Below, piece after piece: positions 63,380-64,000 of a DNA stretch of 64,000 nt; position 1 is the stretch's first letter, and every line of letters starts with the position of its first letter. The DNA is from Janthinobacterium lividum. GTDB lineage: Bacteria; Pseudomonadota; Gammaproteobacteria; Burkholderiales; Burkholderiaceae_D. The translations under genes and the position numbers were made by a program. The notes beneath the pieces were generated by a model. The model did no database searches, was not told the origin of the DNA, and worked only from the letters and a program-made list of their open reading frames with translations. The stretch is from the NCBI RefSeq assembly GCF_034424625.1, contig NZ_CP139976.1:1984001-2048000 (forward strand), read 5' to 3'.

Positions 63380-64000
63380 ATGAAACTCAGACAGAAAGTC
63401 ATCTTCCTGGCCATCACGCCGCTGATCCTCGCCCTGTGCGCCATTGCATTTGCCGTGCGGCACCAGGCCATCACCCTGGCCGAGCAGCAGCGCGCCACCA
63501 TCCAGCAGGCGTATTTGGCCAGCAAGGAAGCTGAACTCAAGCATTACGTGACCCTGGCCAGCCATTCCATCGCTTCCCTGTACCAGTCGGGGCGCAAGGA
63601 TGAGGCCACGCAAGAGGAGGCCAAGCGCATCCTGTCCGCCCTCAGCTATGGCGACGACGGCTATTTCTTCATCTATGATTTGCAGGGCAAGTCGCTGATG
63701 CATCCGCGCCAGCCCGAACTGGTGGGGCAGAATCTGTGGCAATTGCGCGACGCCGAGGGCAATCTGACCATCCAGCGCCTGATGCAGCGGGCGAAGAGCG
63801 GCGGCGGCTTTGAGCGCTACAACTGGATCAAGCCGTCGACGAACAAGTCCGCCCCCAAGCTCGGCTATGTGATCCTGATGCCGGAATGGGGCTGGATGAT
63901 GGGTACCGGCATTTATATGGATGACGTGGACCAGGCGCTGGCCAAGGTTGATGCCCAGCAGTCGCGCAATATCCGCTCGACCATGGAACTGATCGCCGCC
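63380..64000 (+). CDS. Cache-domain sensor protein (C-terminus beyond window)
   Basis: The first 207 codons of an open frame leaving the window. The protein starts MKLRQKVIFLAITPLILALC, a transmembrane helix at about 7-27. A periplasmic single-Cache domain follows: ILSALSYGDDGYFFIYDLQGKS, LMHPRQPELVGQNLWQLRD, GFERYNWIKPSTNKSAPKLGYV, WGWMMGTGIYMDDVDQAL. The output half is not visible, so it could be a chemoreceptor or a histidine kinase. Position divergent from cstA suggests sensing of a small carboxylate such as pyruvate, by analogy with BtsS/PyrS-type systems; that is inference. Confidence 0.8.
   Translation, partial: MKLRQKVIFLAITPLILALCAIAFAVRHQAITLAEQQRATIQQAYLASKEAELKHYVTLASHSIASLYQSGRKDEATQEEAKRILSALSYGDDGYFFIYDLQGKSLMHPRQPELVGQNLWQLRDAEGNLTIQRLMQRAKSGGGFERYNWIKPSTNKSAPKLGYVILMPEWGWMMGTGIYMDDVDQALAKVDAQQSRNIRSTMELIAA

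Overview
The window is a GC-rich bacterial chromosome segment. Gene content and order point to a betaproteobacterium of the Burkholderiales, most like the Oxalobacteraceae (Janthinobacterium/Massilia-type). The supporting loci are ybgC-tolQRAB-pal-cpoB, ffs-dnaX-ybaB-recR, glyA-nrdR followed by a pilVWXY1E-fimT minor-pilin operon, and ribD-ribE...ribBA-ribH-nusB with a degenerate GTP cyclohydrolase half. The lineage call is inference from recalled gene order; no database was searched. I see no prophage, insertion sequence or CRISPR array, and almost all of the window is core-like.

Layout. 1-4.2 kb (minus): Ter stress-response genes, terC (DUF475 type), terD, an AIM24-like protein, an ATP-grasp enzyme and a phosphoribosyltransferase cut by the window edge. 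4.4-9.6 kb (plus): a DUF212 membrane protein and an RND adaptor/pump pair. 9.6-17.1 kb (minus): a Thr/Pro lipoprotein, an exported SAM-hydrolase-family enzyme paired with a TonB-dependent receptor, NAD(P)HX dehydratase, a histidine phosphatase and a cystine-type symporter. 17.3-24.2 kb: small orphan genes, then two near-identical tRNA-Lys pairs about 4 kb apart. These bracket an old-yellow-enzyme/ArsR pair, an acyltransferase and a BrnT/BrnA toxin-antitoxin. 24.2-29.6 kb (minus): the complete Tol-Pal operon. 30-32.2 kb: a ZTP riboswitch, glyA and nrdR. 32.4-39.7 kb: the minor pilin/PilY1 operon. 39.7-46.3 kb: riboflavin genes and nusB. 46.4-54.3 kb: a lytic transglycosylase, ubiD, 4.5S RNA, dnaX-ybaB-recR and a CaiB/BaiF CoA-transferase. 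54.4-64 kb: a phytase-like esterase lipoprotein, a hybrid kinase/c-di-GMP regulator pair, ybdD-cstA and a truncated Cache-domain sensor.

The most unusual signal is in the intergenic DNA. A ~115-bp element occurs four times (15541-15662, 43681-43797, 44926-45041 inverted, 60757-60874). It has three nested stems whose sequences differ between copies while pairing is kept. Three of the four copies abut or overlap a stop codon. A second, larger inverted-repeat element (31415-31559 and 45592-45693) also sits directly behind stop codons. Other points worth following are the exported SAM hydrolase with its TonB receptor, the truncated Ter biosynthetic module, the tRNA-Lys-bracketed segment, and direct repeats in the cstA promoter region.
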